From the NCBI GenBank assembly GCA_003218935.1, contig QHPA01000105.1, positions 1 through 10,250 on the forward strand: 10,250 nucleotides of DNA. Direction: 5' to 3'. Shown in pieces: positions 1 to 7,885 of the stretch. The DNA is from Verrucomicrobiota bacterium (lineage in GTDB: Bacteria > Verrucomicrobiota > Verrucomicrobiia > Limisphaerales > AV2). Made by a program: the position numbers and the translations under genes. How positions within the stretch are numbered: position 1 is the stretch's first letter; each line of letters starts with the position of its first letter. The notes beneath the pieces were generated by a model. That model saw nothing but the letters and a program-made list of their open reading frames with translations, was not told the origin of the DNA and did no database searches.

Positions 1-95
1 GCCGCCTCTGGCTTATCCCTCAGGTCGAAACCAGTACGCCCCCGAAACGACAGAAAACTCTCGTCCCTCCAGGCACCGCGGTCAAGTCGTGAACC
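1..95. other. Intergenic sequence downstream of groEL terminator
   Basis: This stretch lies beyond the terminator that closes the minus-strand chaperone block. I see no gene, no convincing promoter and no repeat in it. It may belong to the end of a neighbouring transcription unit outside the window. Confidence 0.5.
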
Positions 96-134
96 CAAAA
101 CAAAAAGCAGGATCGACAAACGCCGACCCTGCTT
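96..134 (-). terminator. Rho-independent terminator after groEL
   Basis: On the minus strand, aagcagggtcg (134-124) is followed by an 8-base loop and then cgatcctgctt (115-105). These form an 11-bp stem with one G-U pair. The stem runs directly into a T-rich tail (TTTGTTTT, 104-97). It begins about 34 bases after the groEL stop codon, so it ends the groES-groEL (and possibly dnaK) transcript. The stem, loop and U-tract are directly visible; termination itself is inferred. Confidence 0.88.
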
Positions 135-167
135 GAACGACTCAGTTCCTCCATCGACCGCGCCGGC

Positions 168-1805
<1,638 letters not shown>

Positions 1806-1835
1806 ATTTTTCTGCTTCTTTCTATTTTGTTAAGT

Positions 1836-2129
1836 TTACTCAACCACTGCCAGAATGTCGTCGGAGTTCAATATCTTGTACTCCTTGCCGTTCAGCTTGA
1901 TTTCGGTGCCGCCGTATTTGCTGATCAACACGCGGTCGCCTTTCTTGACTTCAAACGGGACTTTCTTGCCGTTATCGTCGGTCTTGCCGGTGCCGAGCGC
2001 GACGATGAGCCCTTCGGTTGGTTTTTCCTTGGCGGTATCGGGGATGATGATGCCGCCTTTCTTGACTTCCTTCTCTTCGACCGGTTCAACCAGCACGCGG
2101 TCGCCGAGCGGTTTCAGATTAACTGCCAT
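1836..2129 (-). CDS. groES: Co-chaperonin GroES (Hsp10)
   Basis: GroES is the 10-kDa heptameric lid of the GroEL chamber. The 97-residue product begins [16 protein letters not shown]. It has the mobile loop at about residues 17-34, containing GGIIIP (25-30), the hydrophobic tripeptide that docks on the GroEL apical domain. The dome and C-terminal strands ([23 protein letters not shown]) are intact. An AAAAGGA ribosome binding site (2146-2140) lies 10 bases before the ATG. It is the first gene of the groES-groEL pair and lies about 145 bp after dnaK on the same strand. The upstream gap contains inverted repeats (listed separately) that could control it. Confidence 0.98.
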   Translation of the reverse strand: MAVNLKPLGDRVLVEPVEEKEVKKGGIIIPDTAKEKPTEGLIVALGTGKTDDNGKKVPFEVKKGDRVLISKYGGTEIKLNGKEYKILNSDDILAVVE

Positions 2130-2151
2130 ACGTTCGTTTTCCTTTTGTTGG

Positions 2152-2175
2152 TTTGATTTTTACTTACGAATCAAA
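2152..2175 (-). promoter_or_regulatory. Inverted repeat upstream of groES (candidate operator or leader hairpin)
   Basis: A perfect 7-bp inverted repeat, TTTGATT-N10-AATCAAA, sits 23-46 bases upstream of the groES start codon. The position and size would suit either a dimeric repressor operator or an AU-rich hairpin in the mRNA leader. It is not the CIRCE element (TTAGCACTC-N9-GAGTGCTAA), whose sequence and 9-base spacer differ. The repeat is seen; a regulatory role is inferred. Confidence 0.35.
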
Positions 2176-2176
2176 T

Positions 2177-2196
2177 CCCACAGCACTCACTGCGGG
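2177..2196 (-). promoter_or_regulatory. GC-rich hairpin between dnaK and groES
   Basis: Minus-strand RNA would form CCCGCAG-(6-base loop)-CTGTGGG, a 7-bp stem with one G-U pair, immediately next to the AT-rich inverted repeat at 2152-2175. The following bases (ATTTGATT) are only weakly U-rich. A leaky dnaK terminator or processing site is therefore possible but not firm. Part of the stem also belongs to a direct repeat (tcactgcggg at 2187-2196 and 2206-2215). Confidence 0.3.
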
Positions 2197-2215
2197 AAAA
2201 TTCATTCACTGCGGG
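2187..2215. repeat. 10-bp direct repeat upstream of groES
   Basis: The decamer tcactgcggg occurs twice, at 2187-2196 and 2206-2215, 19 bases apart from start to start (just under two helical turns). The spacing would put both copies on nearly the same DNA face, as for a pair of activator or repressor sites. It could also be a chance duplication. Confidence 0.45.
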
Positions 2216-2274
2216 CCAGGTCCAGGATTCAAAAGCCACCGGCCTCGCCGCCACACATTGCCTGCCCCATCCGA

Positions 2275-4206
2275 CTAATTCTTCTTTTCCTCGACCACTT
2301 CGGCGTCAATGATCGGCCCTTCGTCTTTTTTTGCTTCGGACTTTGGCTCGCTGGATTCGGATTGCGGCTTGCCTTTGCCGGCACGCGCTTTTTCCGAAGC
2401 CGCCTTGTAAAGCTCGGCTGAAACAGCCTGCCACGCTTCATTGAGCTTCTCGCTCGCAGATTTGACAGTCGAGACGTCGGTCCCTTTGAGCGCTTCTTTC
2501 ACCGCGTTGACGGCCTTTTCGATTTTGGCCTTGTCGTCACCCGAAATCTTGTCCGCGTTATCTTTCAACATCTTTTCGGAGCGATACACAGCGTTGTCCG
2601 CCTCGTTACGGGTCTCGATTTCCTCGCGCTGCTGGCGGTCTTCCTCCGCGTGAGCTTCCGCGTCTTTGCGCATTTTCTCAACCTCATCTTTCGACAGGCC
2701 GCTGCTCGCGGTGATGGTGATCTTCTGTTCCTTGCCTGTGCCGAGGTCTTTCGCGCTCACATGCAAAATGCCGTTGGCATCGATGTCAAACGTCACTTCG
2801 ACCTGCGGCACGCCGCGCGGCGCCGGCGGAATGTCGGTCAAATGGAATTTGCCGATCGTCTTGTTGTCACGAGCCAGCGGACGCTCACCCTGCAACACGT
2901 GGATTTCCACGCCGGGCTGATTGTCCGAAGCGGTGGAGAAAATTTCCGATTTGCGCGTCGGAATTGTCGTGTTGCGCTCAATCAACTTCGTGAAGACGCC
3001 GCCAAGCGTTTCGATGCCGAGCGAAAGCGGCGTGACATCCAGCAGCAACACGTCCTTCACTTCACCTTTGAGCACGCCGCCTTGAATGCCCGCCCCCACC
3101 GCGACTACTTCATCCGGATTTACCCCTTGATGCGGCGGCTTGTTGACCAGCGAATGCGCGGTCTCGACGACGCGCGGCATGCGAGTCATGCCTCCGACGA
3201 GGACCAGCTCGTCGATTTTGTCAGACGTGATGCCGCCGTCTTTCAGACAACTCTTCACCGGGCCGACGGTGCGCTCGAACAAATCGTCGCAAAGCTGCTC
3301 CATCTTGGCCCGCGTCAGTTTCGTGCTGATATGCTTCGGGCCGCTGGCATCAGCCGTGATGAACGGCAGATTGATTTCGTAAACCTGGGCACTCGACAAA
3401 GCGATTTTTGCCTTCTCTGCCTCTTCCTTGATGCGTTGGAGCGCGTCTGCCTGCTTGCGCAAATCCATGCCATGCTCCTTCTTGAACTCATCAAGGATCC
3501 AATCCATGATGCGGTTGTCCCAATCATCGCCGCCGAGGTGTGTGTCGCCGTTCGTGGCTTTGACTTCAAAGACGCCATCGCCTATTTCGAGCACGGAAAT
3601 GTCGAACGTGCCGCCACCGAGATCGTACACGGCGATTTTCTCGTCTTTCTTCTTGTCCAATCCGTAAGCCAGGGAAGCGGCGGTCGGCTCGTTAATGATG
3701 CGCAAGACTTCCAAACCAGCGATGCGGCCGGCGTCTTTGGTAGCTTGGCGCTGCGAATCGTTGAAGTAAGCTGGAACCGTGATGACCGCTTGAGTGATTT
3801 TTTCGCCGAGACGCATTTCGGCATCGGTCTTGAGCTTGGCCAGAATCATCGCCGAAATTTCCGGCGGACTGAATTGTTTCGGTTTGCCGTCCACTTCGAC
3901 CTCCACGGCGGCGTCGCCATTGGTTGCACGGACGACCTTGTACGGGACGCGTTTGATCTCTTCCTGCACCTCGTCGTACTTGCGGCCCATGAAGCGCTTG
4001 ATGGAGTAAATCGTATTACGGGGATTGGTCACCGCTTGGCGCTTGGCAGCCTCGCCAACCAGCCGTTCGCCACTCTTCGTGAAAGCGACGACAGAAGGCG
4101 TGGTGCGCTTGCCTTCTGAGTTTTCGAGAACGACTGGCTCTCCGCCCTCCATGATGGCCATACACGAGTTCGTCGTTCCCAAATCAATTCCTAAAACTTT
4201 AGCCAT
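2275..4206 (-). CDS. dnaK: Molecular chaperone DnaK (Hsp70)
   Basis: This is the cytoplasmic ATP-dependent Hsp70 that works with DnaJ and GrpE. The 643-residue protein is full length. The nucleotide-binding domain holds the phosphate-1 loop GIDLGTTNS (6-14, with D8), [18 protein letters not shown] (143-160), phosphate-2 [11 protein letters not shown] (194-204, with the catalytic-region T200) and the adenosine motif LVGGMTRMP (336-344). The conserved linker DVLLLDV is at 385-391. The substrate-binding beta-domain follows (to about 500), then the helical lid (about 505-605). The acidic tail ends [12 protein letters not shown], resembling the EEVD-like DnaK end. A GAGG ribosome binding site (4216-4213) lies 6 bases before the ATG. 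No grpE or dnaJ is adjacent in the window. groES follows on the same strand, so a dnaK-groES-groEL transcript is possible. Confidence 0.98.
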   Translation of the reverse strand: MAKVLGIDLGTTNSCMAIMEGGEPVVLENSEGKRTTPSVVAFTKSGERLVGEAAKRQAVTNPRNTIYSIKRFMGRKYDEVQEEIKRVPYKVVRATNGDAAVEVEVDGKPKQFSPPEISAMILAKLKTDAEMRLGEKITQAVITVPAYFNDSQRQATKDAGRIAGLEVLRIINEPTAASLAYGLDKKKDEKIAVYDLGGGTFDISVLEIGDGVFEVKATNGDTHLGGDDWDNRIMDWILDEFKKEHGMDLRKQADALQRIKEEAEKAKIALSSAQVYEINLPFITADASGPKHISTKLTRAKMEQLCDDLFERTVGPVKSCLKDGGITSDKIDELVLVGGMTRMPRVVETAHSLVNKPPHQGVNPDEVVAVGAGIQGGVLKGEVKDVLLLDVTPLSLGIETLGGVFTKLIERNTTIPTRKSEIFSTASDNQPGVEIHVLQGERPLARDNKTIGKFHLTDIPPAPRGVPQVEVTFDIDANGILHVSAKDLGTGKEQKITITASSGLSKDEVEKMRKDAEAHAEEDRQQREEIETRNEADNAVYRSEKMLKDNADKISGDDKAKIEKAVNAVKEALKGTDVSTVKSASEKLNEAWQAVSAELYKAASEKARAGKGKPQSESSEPKSEAKKDEGPIIDAEVVEEKKN

Positions 4207-4577
4207 AAAAAACCTCGTTCTAAATGAGTTGACGCCATAGGAGCAGCGGTGGTGCCAACAGTCTGTTCCTTATCTTAACAAATTGGGGATGAGCAAATTG
4301 AGAAGAAAATGCCTCTGAAGCCAAAGCCCGGATATTTGCGTCACATGGGCCATGCTGTCACAGCGTTTTCTGAATTGGCACAGTCTGGTGTGGCGCAAGT
4401 TAAGAGCGTGCCAAGCTCAGTCTTTCGCAGGACGTACCGTGCGCGACCATCAGGATGAAAAAAGCGTGCCCGGTTCGGTGAGTTCATTTAGAGTCGCAGA
4501 AAATGGATTCCCGAATTTGAACGCTGCATCGGCAGGAGCGTTCCACAGAACAAATCAACAACAAACCAGAACCGATT
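4207..4577. other. Divergent intergenic region between dnaK and the oxidoreductase operon
   Basis: About 370 bp separate the divergent start codons of dnaK and the plus-strand dehydrogenase, so it should contain two promoters. I see the dnaK leader hairpin (4228-4259). For dnaK there is a weak TAAGAT-like -10 hexamer on the minus strand (about 4278-4273), with a CCCCAATTT stretch just upstream (about 4288-4280) that faintly recalls a heat-shock-sigma -10. Neither has a convincing -35. No CIRCE operator, tRNA or credible small gene is visible. The open frame that enters from here (from 4352) is a shadow of the dehydrogenase. Confidence 0.5.
4228..4259 (-). promoter_or_regulatory. Hairpin in the dnaK leader
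   Basis: On the minus strand GTTGGCACCA (4259-4250) can pair with TGGCGTCAAC (4237-4228) across a 12-base loop. This gives a 10-bp stem with one G-U pair and one A-C mismatch. It lies 21 bases upstream of the dnaK start codon, just before the ribosome binding site. It could be an operator-like dyad or an mRNA leader structure; neither is proven. Confidence 0.3.
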
Positions 4578-5483
4578 ATGGAAAAAATTGGATTCGTTGG
4601 AGTCGGCCGGATGGGCGCGAACATGGCGCGACGTCTGAGAGAGGTTGGCTATCCGGTGGTCGCAGTTTACGATGTGTACCGCGAGGCGGCCCAGTCGCTC
4701 GCACAGGAGTCTGGCTGCGAAGCCTGCTCGACGCTCGCACGGGTGACCGCGTTGTCGGATGTCGTCATTACGGTGGTCACCGACGACACCGCGATGCGGA
4801 GAATTTACGCGGACAAAAAGGACAAGCTGTTGATAAACGCGGCAGGGAAAGTCTTCATCAATTGCGCGACCATCACGCCCAAAGTTCACGTTGAAGTTGA
4901 GAAGCTGGCGAAGAAGGTCGGCGCAGAATCACTCGAAGCCTGCATGGCCTCGAGCATCACGCAAGCGCGGCAAGGCACACTTTACCTGATGTGCGGCGGC
5001 GCGGAGAGCACGTTTGAGAGGGTGAAATCGATTCTGACGAAGCTGAGCAATGAAGGCCAGCTTCTTCGTTACCTCGGTCCGACCGGCAAAGCGGCGCAAG
5101 TCAAAGCGCTGGTCAACATGGTCATGAACATCAACACTGCTGGCCTGGCGGAAGGACTCGGCCTCGGCGCGGCGCTTGGTCTTGACCTCAAGATGCTCAT
5201 GGAGGTTTTCTCGCAGACCGGGGCGGCTTCGCGCGTGCTCCAGACCGACGGCGAGGACATGCAGAACCGCGAGCATTCCTGCTTTTTCTCCGCAGCCCAC
5301 GCAGCCAAGGATTCGGGTATCGCGCTGAGCCTGGCGAAAGAGAGGAAGCTCGACCTCCCGCTGGCGGCAGCCACGTTCAAACAATATTCGAAGATGGTGA
5401 AGATCGGCCTCGGTGAACTCGACAAGTCGGGCGTCGCGGAACTGACCTTCAGAGGCCGCGGCGGGAAAGGACGGAAGAAGTAG
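4578..5483 (+). CDS. Beta-hydroxyacid dehydrogenase-like NAD(P)-binding protein (3-hydroxyisobutyrate dehydrogenase superfamily)
   Basis: This is a 301-residue protein of the 3-hydroxyisobutyrate / tartronate semialdehyde reductase / 6-phosphogluconate dehydrogenase superfamily. The N-terminal Rossmann fold shows GVGRMG (GxGxxG) at 8-13. The C-terminal helical domain carries the catalytic lysine motif GKAAQVKALVN, with K176 and N180, followed by the second conserved lysine region HAAKD (K244). The length fits the family. The usual substrate-binding motif (Asp-x-Pro-Val-Ser-Gly-Gly) is degenerate: the matching segment reads EACMASSITQARQGT (120-134). The substrate is therefore probably not a standard 3-hydroxyisobutyrate-type acid. 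The tail is very basic (FRGRGGKGRKK). No strong ribosome binding site is visible before the ATG. The next gene starts 31 bp downstream on the same strand, so it probably opens the operon with the molybdenum oxidoreductase and fdhD. Confidence 0.85.
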   Translation: MEKIGFVGVGRMGANMARRLREVGYPVVAVYDVYREAAQSLAQESGCEACSTLARVTALSDVVITVVTDDTAMRRIYADKKDKLLINAAGKVFINCATITPKVHVEVEKLAKKVGAESLEACMASSITQARQGTLYLMCGGAESTFERVKSILTKLSNEGQLLRYLGPTGKAAQVKALVNMVMNINTAGLAEGLGLGAALGLDLKMLMEVFSQTGAASRVLQTDGEDMQNREHSCFFSAAHAAKDSGIALSLAKERKLDLPLAAATFKQYSKMVKIGLGELDKSGVAELTFRGRGGKGRKK

Positions 5484-5514
5484 CCGCGCAACTCGCCGGC
5501 AAAGTCTGAACTCA

Positions 5515-6999
5515 ATGTTGTCCCACAAAATCCAAAAGGACTGGAAAGAGCGTTTGAAAGCCGCCGTGCCGTTCGGTTTGGGGCAGGTAAAGCCGAAACA
5601 TTTCCGGGACATGGCCGAAGTGACGTGGAAAAACCGGGATAACCTCGGTTACGCCTGGAAAGTTTTGAGTCGGGGAGTTTGTGATGGGTGCGCTCTCGGC
5701 GTCGCCGGTTTCCATGACTGGACCGTCAAAGGCGTTCACCTCTGTATGACGCGGTTGAATCTGCTCCGGCTGAATACGATGCCGGAGCTGGACGTGCGGT
5801 CGCTGGAAGATGTTTCCAGATTGGCATCGCTCGACAACGCCCGGTTGCGCGAGTCAGGGCGCTTGCCGTATCCGATGCTGCGCGAAAAGGGCGCAAAGGG
5901 TTTCCGTCGCATCCCGTGGGATGAGGCATATCAACGCATCGCCAAAAAAATCCGCGCCACTGATCCCAAGCGTTGGGCGATGTTCGTCACTTCACGCGGC
6001 GTGACGAACGAGGTTTATTACATGGCGCAGAAAGTCGCGCGTTTCCTAGGCAGCAACAACGTTGATAACGCCGCCCGCCTTTGCCACGCGCCGAGCACGG
6101 CGGCGATGAAACATGCCGTCGGGGTCGCCGCGACGACATGCAGTTACAAGGATTGGTGGGGCACGGATCTGATTGTTTTCTTCGGCGCAAACCCGGCGAA
6201 CGACCAGCCGGTCACAACGAAGTATCTGCATCAAGCGAAAAGGCTCGGAGCCAAAGTCGCGCTCGTGAACCCCTATCTTGAACCAGGCATGAAGCGTTAT
6301 TGGGTGCCCTCCACGTTGAGCAGCGCGCTATTCGGCACGGACATCGCGGATTACTGGTTCCCCGTTTCGCAAGGCGGCGACATCGCCTTCCTGTACGGCG
6401 TTTTGAAGATTCTCATCGCGAACGGGTGGGTTGACGAAAACTTTATTGGCAATCACACCGTTGGCCTGGACGAACTCAAATCTCAAATTTCAAATCTGAA
6501 ATTCGCGGAACTGGAGGGGCGATGCGGCCTCGAGCGCGCGGCCATGCAGGAATTCGCCGAACTGATTCGCGACGCCAAAACCGCCGTGCTCGTGTGGAGC
6601 ATGGGCATCACGCAACACGCCTTTGGCGGGGACGCGGTGCAAATGATTTTGAATCTCGGCCTCACTAAAGGTTATGTCGGCCGCGATAAGTGCGGTCTGA
6701 TGCCGATTCGTGGGCACTCCTCCGTGCAAGGCGGCGCCGAGATGGGCGCTTACGCGACGGTTTTCCCCGACGGCAAACCGATCAACGCACAAAACGCCGC
6801 CGCGCTCTCCACCCTCTACGGGTTTCCCGTGCCGGACTGGGTGGGCCTCACCGCGCCGCAAATGATCGACGCGTGCGCGTGCGGCGAACTCGATCTGCTC
6901 TATTGTCTGGGGGGAAATTTTCTCCGCACGTTGCCGGAGCCGGATTACGTCCGTCAGGCGCTGGCCAAGGTGCCGATAGATGTTCATCGAGCCGATTGA
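5515..6999 (+). CDS. FdhF/YdeP-family molybdopterin oxidoreductase, N-terminal part (gene broken by frameshift deletion)
   Basis: This encodes the first 494 residues of a formate dehydrogenase-like molybdopterin oxidoreductase (FdhF/YdeP family; the true substrate is uncertain). Near the N-terminus is RGVCDGCALG with C56 and C59, followed by C77, a likely iron-sulfur or metal ligand set. NAARLCHAPS (185-194) matches the formate dehydrogenase motif around the molybdenum ligand, with Cys190 in the Cys/selenocysteine position and His191 next to it. WSMGITQH (361-368) and PIRGHSSVQGG (397-407) are family signatures. The frame matches the family through VPIDVH and then runs into a TGA after only three more codons. 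The rest of the protein continues in another frame from 6980. No export signal is visible, so the enzyme is probably cytoplasmic. Residues 321-330 are encoded by an AT-rich repeat. The neighbouring fdhD fits a molybdenum-cofactor enzyme needing cofactor sulfuration. Confidence 0.88.
   Translation: MLSHKIQKDWKERLKAAVPFGLGQVKPKHFRDMAEVTWKNRDNLGYAWKVLSRGVCDGCALGVAGFHDWTVKGVHLCMTRLNLLRLNTMPELDVRSLEDVSRLASLDNARLRESGRLPYPMLREKGAKGFRRIPWDEAYQRIAKKIRATDPKRWAMFVTSRGVTNEVYYMAQKVARFLGSNNVDNAARLCHAPSTAAMKHAVGVAATTCSYKDWWGTDLIVFFGANPANDQPVTTKYLHQAKRLGAKVALVNPYLEPGMKRYWVPSTLSSALFGTDIADYWFPVSQGGDIAFLYGVLKILIANGWVDENFIGNHTVGLDELKSQISNLKFAELEGRCGLERAAMQEFAELIRDAKTAVLVWSMGITQHAFGGDAVQMILNLGLTKGYVGRDKCGLMPIRGHSSVQGGAEMGAYATVFPDGKPINAQNAAALSTLYGFPVPDWVGLTAPQMIDACACGELDLLYCLGGNFLRTLPEPDYVRQALAKVPIDVHRAD
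6475..6505 (+). repeat. AT-rich short repeat inside the oxidoreductase gene
   Basis: The segment is built from alternating aaatct / aaattt / aaatctg / aaattc units and reads LKSQISNLKF in frame (residues 321-330). Its base composition is very different from the GC-rich flanks. From memory, protein segments of the SQISNLKFQIS type recur in Verrucomicrobiota and related genomes, suggesting a dispersed short repeat that has entered a surface loop. That link is a recollection, not a search result. Confidence 0.5.
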
Positions 7000-7762
7000 G
7001 GAGGTGATCCTGCTTCCGGCCAAGACGCGTTATGAACAGGATGACGGCGGCACCGAGACGAGCACCGAGCGGCGCGTCATGTTCAGCCCCGAAATTCCCC
7101 GCCACATCGGCGAAACGAAAGCGGAGTGGAAAATTCTGCGTGAACTTGCTGCCGCCGTTCATCCCGAACGCGCGCATTTGCTCGGTTGCGAGACCGGCTG
7201 GAAAATGCGCGAAGAAATTGCCCGTGTGATTCCATCCTACGACGGCATTCAAAGCCTGCACGACACCGGTGACGCCTTTCAATACGGCGGCCCGCATCTG
7301 TGCGCGAACTGGAAATTCCCAACGCCCGACGGCAAAGCCCATTTCCGCCCCGTGCCGTTACCCAACCCCATGGCCTCGCCGGGAGGGGAGCGAGGGCCGG
7401 GTTCAGGAGATGTAGCCACACCCTCGCAGCGCGAATTTTCCGTTTCCACCCGCCGCGGCAAACAATTCAATACGCTCGTTTATGCCGAGATCGACCCGCT
7501 CAACGGGGCACCGCGCGACGCTGTGCTGATGAATCCCGAAGACGCCGCGAGCCTTCACGTCGTCCGCAATGATCGTGTGATTTTGAAGAACGACCTGGGC
7601 AGTTTCTCGGGCCGCGTCTTTCTTGCGCAGATTGCTCGCGGCAACCTGCAAATTCATTGGCCCGAAGGCAACGTCATCATCCGCCGCGGTGTGACCGATC
7701 CAAGTGGCGGTGTTCCGGATTACAACGCGCGAGTGAGGGTAGAGAAGCTGGCGGACACTTAG
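6980..7762 (+). CDS. FdhF/YdeP-family molybdopterin oxidoreductase, C-terminal part (frameshifted remainder)
   Basis: These 260 residues complete the oxidoreductase begun at 5515, in a different frame. They contain EEVILLPAKTRYEQ (7-20), TSTERRVMFSPEIP (27-40), and then the C-terminal molybdopterin-dinucleotide binding domain: STRRGKQFNTL (156-166), RDAVLMNPEDA (179-189), GRVFLAQIARGNLQIHWPEGN (211-231) and a final GVPDYNA (244-250). The frame is closed by a TAG immediately before the ATG at 6980, so it cannot extend upstream. Compared with the family, about 11 residues (of the RVHQDIVLSSQ type) are missing between the two parts. An AAGG at 6967-6970, 9 bases before the ATG, could permit re-initiation, giving two polypeptides, but a broken gene is more likely. 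Residues 129-151 are a Gly/Pro/Ser-rich insertion. fdhD follows about 120 bp downstream. Confidence 0.85.
   Translation: MFIEPIEEVILLPAKTRYEQDDGGTETSTERRVMFSPEIPRHIGETKAEWKILRELAAAVHPERAHLLGCETGWKMREEIARVIPSYDGIQSLHDTGDAFQYGGPHLCANWKFPTPDGKAHFRPVPLPNPMASPGGERGPGSGDVATPSQREFSVSTRRGKQFNTLVYAEIDPLNGAPRDAVLMNPEDAASLHVVRNDRVILKNDLGSFSGRVFLAQIARGNLQIHWPEGNVIIRRGVTDPSGGVPDYNARVRVEKLADT
7364..7432 (+). other. Low-complexity in-frame insertion in the oxidoreductase C-terminal part
   Basis: Residues 129-151 of the C-terminal fragment (NPMASPGGERGPGSG... to ...SQR) lie between the conserved DGKAHFRPVPLP and FSVSTRRGKQF blocks. Family members, as I remember them, have only a short linker there. The DNA is rich in gggaggggagcgaggg-type sequence, unlike the surrounding codons. 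It may be a small dispersed GC-rich repeat that inserted without breaking the frame. Confidence 0.35.
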
Positions 7763-7885
7763 CAGGCGAAGATGAATCCAATCTTTGGCGTTTTACCTCT
7801 CCTCCGGCTGCCGAGCATTGCGATTTGGGCGCATTTGTTCTCTACTATGCAGGGAGGAAGGTTAAGCTCCGCCCACTGACATTGC
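7763..7885 (+). other. Spacer between oxidoreductase and fdhD
   Basis: This is a 123-bp gap within the apparent operon. It holds a possible 35-codon open frame (7772-7879) and a strong Shine-Dalgarno-like AGGGAGGAAGG at 7851-7861. That site lies about 24 bases upstream of the fdhD start, too far for a normal fdhD site. No terminator is visible, so read-through into fdhD is likely. Confidence 0.4.

Noticed and set aside
2130..2274. CIRCE operator (HrcA site) before groES
   Set aside because: An agcactc core occurs at 2182-2188 but there is no matching GAGTGCT half-site at the 9-base spacing.
2650..4119. 489-codon open frame on the plus strand, opposite dnaK
   Set aside because: Long open frames antisense to dnaK/Hsp70 are a well-known artefact of conserved Hsp70 codon usage (they have been misannotated as NAD-specific glutamate dehydrogenase). 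DnaK on the other strand is unambiguous.
4352..4894. 180-codon plus-strand frame over the start of the dehydrogenase
   Set aside because: It overlaps the conserved Rossmann-fold coding region in another frame and its product shows no family features.
7772..7879. 35-codon ORF between the oxidoreductase and fdhD as a real gene
   Set aside because: Too short, with no recognised family and no ribosome binding site before its ATG. It is kept only as a coupling hypothesis.
7877..7879. In-frame TGA before fdhD as a selenocysteine codon
   Set aside because: FdhD is already full length from the TTG and its family has no selenocysteine there. No SECIS-like hairpin follows the TGA, and the oxidoreductase itself uses Cys at the molybdenum position.
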